From the NCBI RefSeq assembly GCF_000730385.1, contig NZ_CP008849.1, positions 1,798,001 to 1,862,000 of the forward strand: a stretch of DNA of 64,000 nucleotides, given 5' to 3'. This DNA is from Alteromonas australica. Its GTDB lineage: Bacteria > Pseudomonadota > Gammaproteobacteria > Enterobacterales > Alteromonadaceae. The stretch's first letter is position 1. The number at the start of each line of letters is the position of its first letter. The notes beneath the pieces were generated by a model that did not search any database, had not been told where the DNA came from, and was given only the letters and a program-made list of their open reading frames with translations. This document shows, piece by piece, positions 62,409 to 64,000 of the stretch. The position numbers and the translations under genes were made by a program.

Positions 62409-64000
62409 ATGCCACTAAATACGCGATCATTGACTCAGGCACTCTTTATTATTAGTACAATTTTCACTCTGTTTGCTTGTGGCGGAGGAGGCTCTGTGTC
62501 ACGGGACGACAGCACCGATTCGGGAAGTTCTGACGGGTCGTCGGCCACCATAGTGGTAACCTTGAGTCTTGAAAACGACGCAGGGGTAAGTGACAAATCT
62601 CTCACCATTAATAACCCCCTTACTTTAGTTGCAGAGGTGAAAGACACCAACGGCAATCCTCAGTCAGATAGATTACTTACCTTCGCGATAAGCGAACCTA
62701 CGTTAGCCAATTTTAGTAATGATATTGCGACTGCGCGCACTAACGAAGACGGTATTGCCAGCATAGGCTTAACGGTAGGTACTGCCTCTGGTGATGGTGA
62801 AATTACCGCAAGCTTATCGTCTGGAGAAAGCGGAACCACAACCTTTTCTTCTGAAGGTAGTGGGGGGGCCAATATACAACCTGCGTCTTTGTTATTGTAT
62901 GCCAGTGCGGTGCAGTTAGCGTCCAGTGGCAATGATGAAATAGAACTTATTGCGTTGGTAAAAAATGAGCAAAGCGTGCTAGTAGAGGGCGTGGAAGTGA
63001 GCTTCTCAGCCCCTAGTGATGCAGGTGTCGAGCTCCAACTGACGCAGTCGGTTACAGCGGCAGACGGCACCGCTCGCGCTATTATTACCTCTCAAAACGA
63101 TGCTTCTAACAGAGACGTTAGAATTACTGCACAAACTGGCACCTTGGTGGAGTACGTAGATATTGAGGTATCAGGCACAGAAGTGACCATTAACGGAGCC
63201 ACTTCGGTTATCTTAAATGACACTGTGGAATATACGTTAAGAGTGCAAGACTCGGATGGAGAAGCCTTGCCTAATCAAACGATTACCCTAACGCCCGGTA
63301 CAGGAACACTGTCTACCACTTCAGTGGTGTCAGGTGCCGATGGCCAGGCGAGTGTTTTCTATACGGCCACCACCTCAGGAGAAGACAGTTTTAGCGCCGC
63401 TGCGTTATCGGCTCTGTTTGTACAAAAGATTCAAGTTCAACAAGACGAATTTGAATTTGTGCAGGCGCCGACCGAGGAAGTCGCACTATCAACCAGTGCC
63501 ACTATTGTGGGGCGTTGGCAGCGCGATAATAGCGCTTTGGAGGGAAGAGAGGTAAGAATAACGGCCTCTAGGGGCACGGTCACCACAGCGCAACCTCTTG
63601 TGACAGACAACAATGGTGAGTTTTCCTTTGATATTGTGTCGGACAATGCGGGTTTTTCCACGATTACGGCGTCAGGGTTAGGTACAGATGGAAGCGAAGA
63701 GGTGGTCGCTACGCTAGAGGTAGAGTTTATCGCTACAACCCCCTATTACATACAAGTAGATGCCTCCACAGAAATTTTAGGGCCCGACGGTCAAACCAGC
63801 TCTATTACCGCCATTATTAGAGATGAAAACGATAACTTAGTGAAAGGGGCATTGGTGTCGTTTAATGTAGATGACCCTTCCACGGGGACAATATCTCCGT
63901 CTCAGGCTACCACTGACAGTAATGGTATTGCTACTACGGTTTACACCTCAGGTGCCGTGTCGAGTCATGAATCTGTAGTGATTACAGCACAAGCGGTAGA
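62409..64000 (+). CDS. Large Ig-like-repeat (Big_1-type) lipoprotein, 5' part
   Basis: An open reading of 530 codons with no stop, running off the right edge. ATG 62409 has AGGA 8 nt upstream. A signal with lipobox LFAC (Cys 24), followed by GGGGS and a Ser/Asp-rich linker, predicts a lipoprotein sorted to the outer membrane (no Asp at +2). Several Ig-like repeats of about 90-110 residues follow, each with a turn of the type D-x-(N/D)-G-x-A before paired strands: TNEDGIASI (about 113-121), AADGTARAII (about 218-227), GADGQASVFY, DNNGEFSFDI and DSNGIATTVY. This is the invasin/intimin-type Big_1 architecture. It is probably a surface adhesin; the ligand is unknown. Confidence 0.88.
   Translation, partial: MPLNTRSLTQALFIISTIFTLFACGGGGSVSRDDSTDSGSSDGSSATIVVTLSLENDAGVSDKSLTINNPLTLVAEVKDTNGNPQSDRLLTFAISEPTLANFSNDIATARTNEDGIASIGLTVGTASGDGEITASLSSGESGTTTFSSEGSGGANIQPASLLLYASAVQLASSGNDEIELIALVKNEQSVLVEGVEVSFSAPSDAGVELQLTQSVTAADGTARAIITSQNDASNRDVRITAQTGTLVEYVDIEVSGTEVTINGATSVILNDTVEYTLRVQDSDGEALPNQTITLTPGTGTLSTTSVVSGADGQASVFYTATTSGEDSFSAAALSALFVQKIQVQQDEFEFVQAPTEEVALSTSATIVGRWQRDNSALEGREVRITASRGTVTTAQPLVTDNNGEFSFDIVSDNAGFSTITASGLGTDGSEEVVATLEVEFIATTPYYIQVDASTEILGPDGQTSSITAIIRDENDNLVKGALVSFNVDDPSTGTISPSQATTDSNGIATTVYTSGAVSSHESVVITAQAV

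Noticed and set aside
1-64000. Searched by eye for insertion sequences, integrases, phage genes, toxin-antitoxin pairs, restriction or other defence genes, and a replication origin.
   Set aside because: None seen; all large readings fit housekeeping, transport, catabolic or signalling families.

Overview
The window reads as ordinary chromosome of a marine gammaproteobacterium of the Alteromonas type (order Alteromonadales). This rests on the gene content: a MerR-controlled leucine/isovalerate (liu) operon, CsiV beside mfd, a TIGR03503-type protein between dnaQ and a tRNA-Asp cluster, an NhaC-type antiporter, a DAACS symporter, TonB-dependent uptake and many c-di-GMP proteins. I see no insertion sequence, prophage, integron, CRISPR array, toxin-antitoxin or defence locus. 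Coding density is high. Several genes start with TTG or GTG.

Layout. 0-9.3 kb: cell-envelope and repair genes, namely a penicillin-acylase-family gene (cut by the left edge), nagZ, a cobalamin adenosyltransferase, csiV, mfd, a PilZ-like gene and lolC. 9.3-22.6 kb: mixed housekeeping genes, including a purine phosphoribosyltransferase, a CbiM-like permease, xthA, an orphan heme oxygenase, a SufE-family gene, a glycosyltransferase, an HDOD protein, a thioesterase, two MFS transporters, a hydrolase, glgC and an SRPBCC protein. 22.6-31.1 kb: the complete liuRABDCE-type catabolic set, transcribed leftward, with a thiolase divergent from it across two LiuR-type operators. 31.1-36.9 kb: a periplasmic-sensor GGDEF protein, a FapA/DUF342 protein, sbcB and a CBS protein. 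37.0-42.7 kb: a leftward phosphorus-scavenging operon of TonB-dependent receptor, purple-acid-type phosphatase and two-propeller phytase, preceded by a good Pho box with a correctly placed -10 and closed by a terminator. 42.9-44.9 kb: a degenerate membrane GGDEF protein translationally coupled to an AraC regulator. 44.9-56.5 kb: an NhaC antiporter, hrpA, a small PilZ protein, a Fur-box-preceded DUF2061 gene, rlmI, a quinone oxidoreductase, rnhA/dnaQ and the TIGR03503 gene. 56.6-57.2 kb: four identical tRNA-Asp genes with one strong promoter and one strong terminator. 57.3-64 kb: a CSS-EAL phosphodiesterase, lolD, lolE, a dicarboxylate/amino-acid symporter and the start of a large Ig-like surface lipoprotein that runs off the right edge.

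How the parts fit. The phytase operon looks like a self-contained route for organic phosphate: a receptor in the outer membrane, a lipid-anchored phytase and a secreted or periplasmic phosphatase. The liu genes carry isovaleryl-CoA to acetoacetate and acetyl-CoA; the acetoacetate-activating enzyme is not in the window. The lipoprotein exporter is split, with lolC next to mfd as in enteric bacteria but lolDE about 50 kb away on the same strand. Six proteins carry c-di-GMP-type or related signalling domains (two GGDEF, one EAL, two PilZ or PilZ-like, one HDOD), and both GGDEF domains have damaged active-site motifs with intact RxxD inhibitory sites.

The most interesting candidates for a less-described system are the Pho-boxed phytate operon and the GGDEF/AraC coupled pair beside it. 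Neither is proven new from sequence alone.
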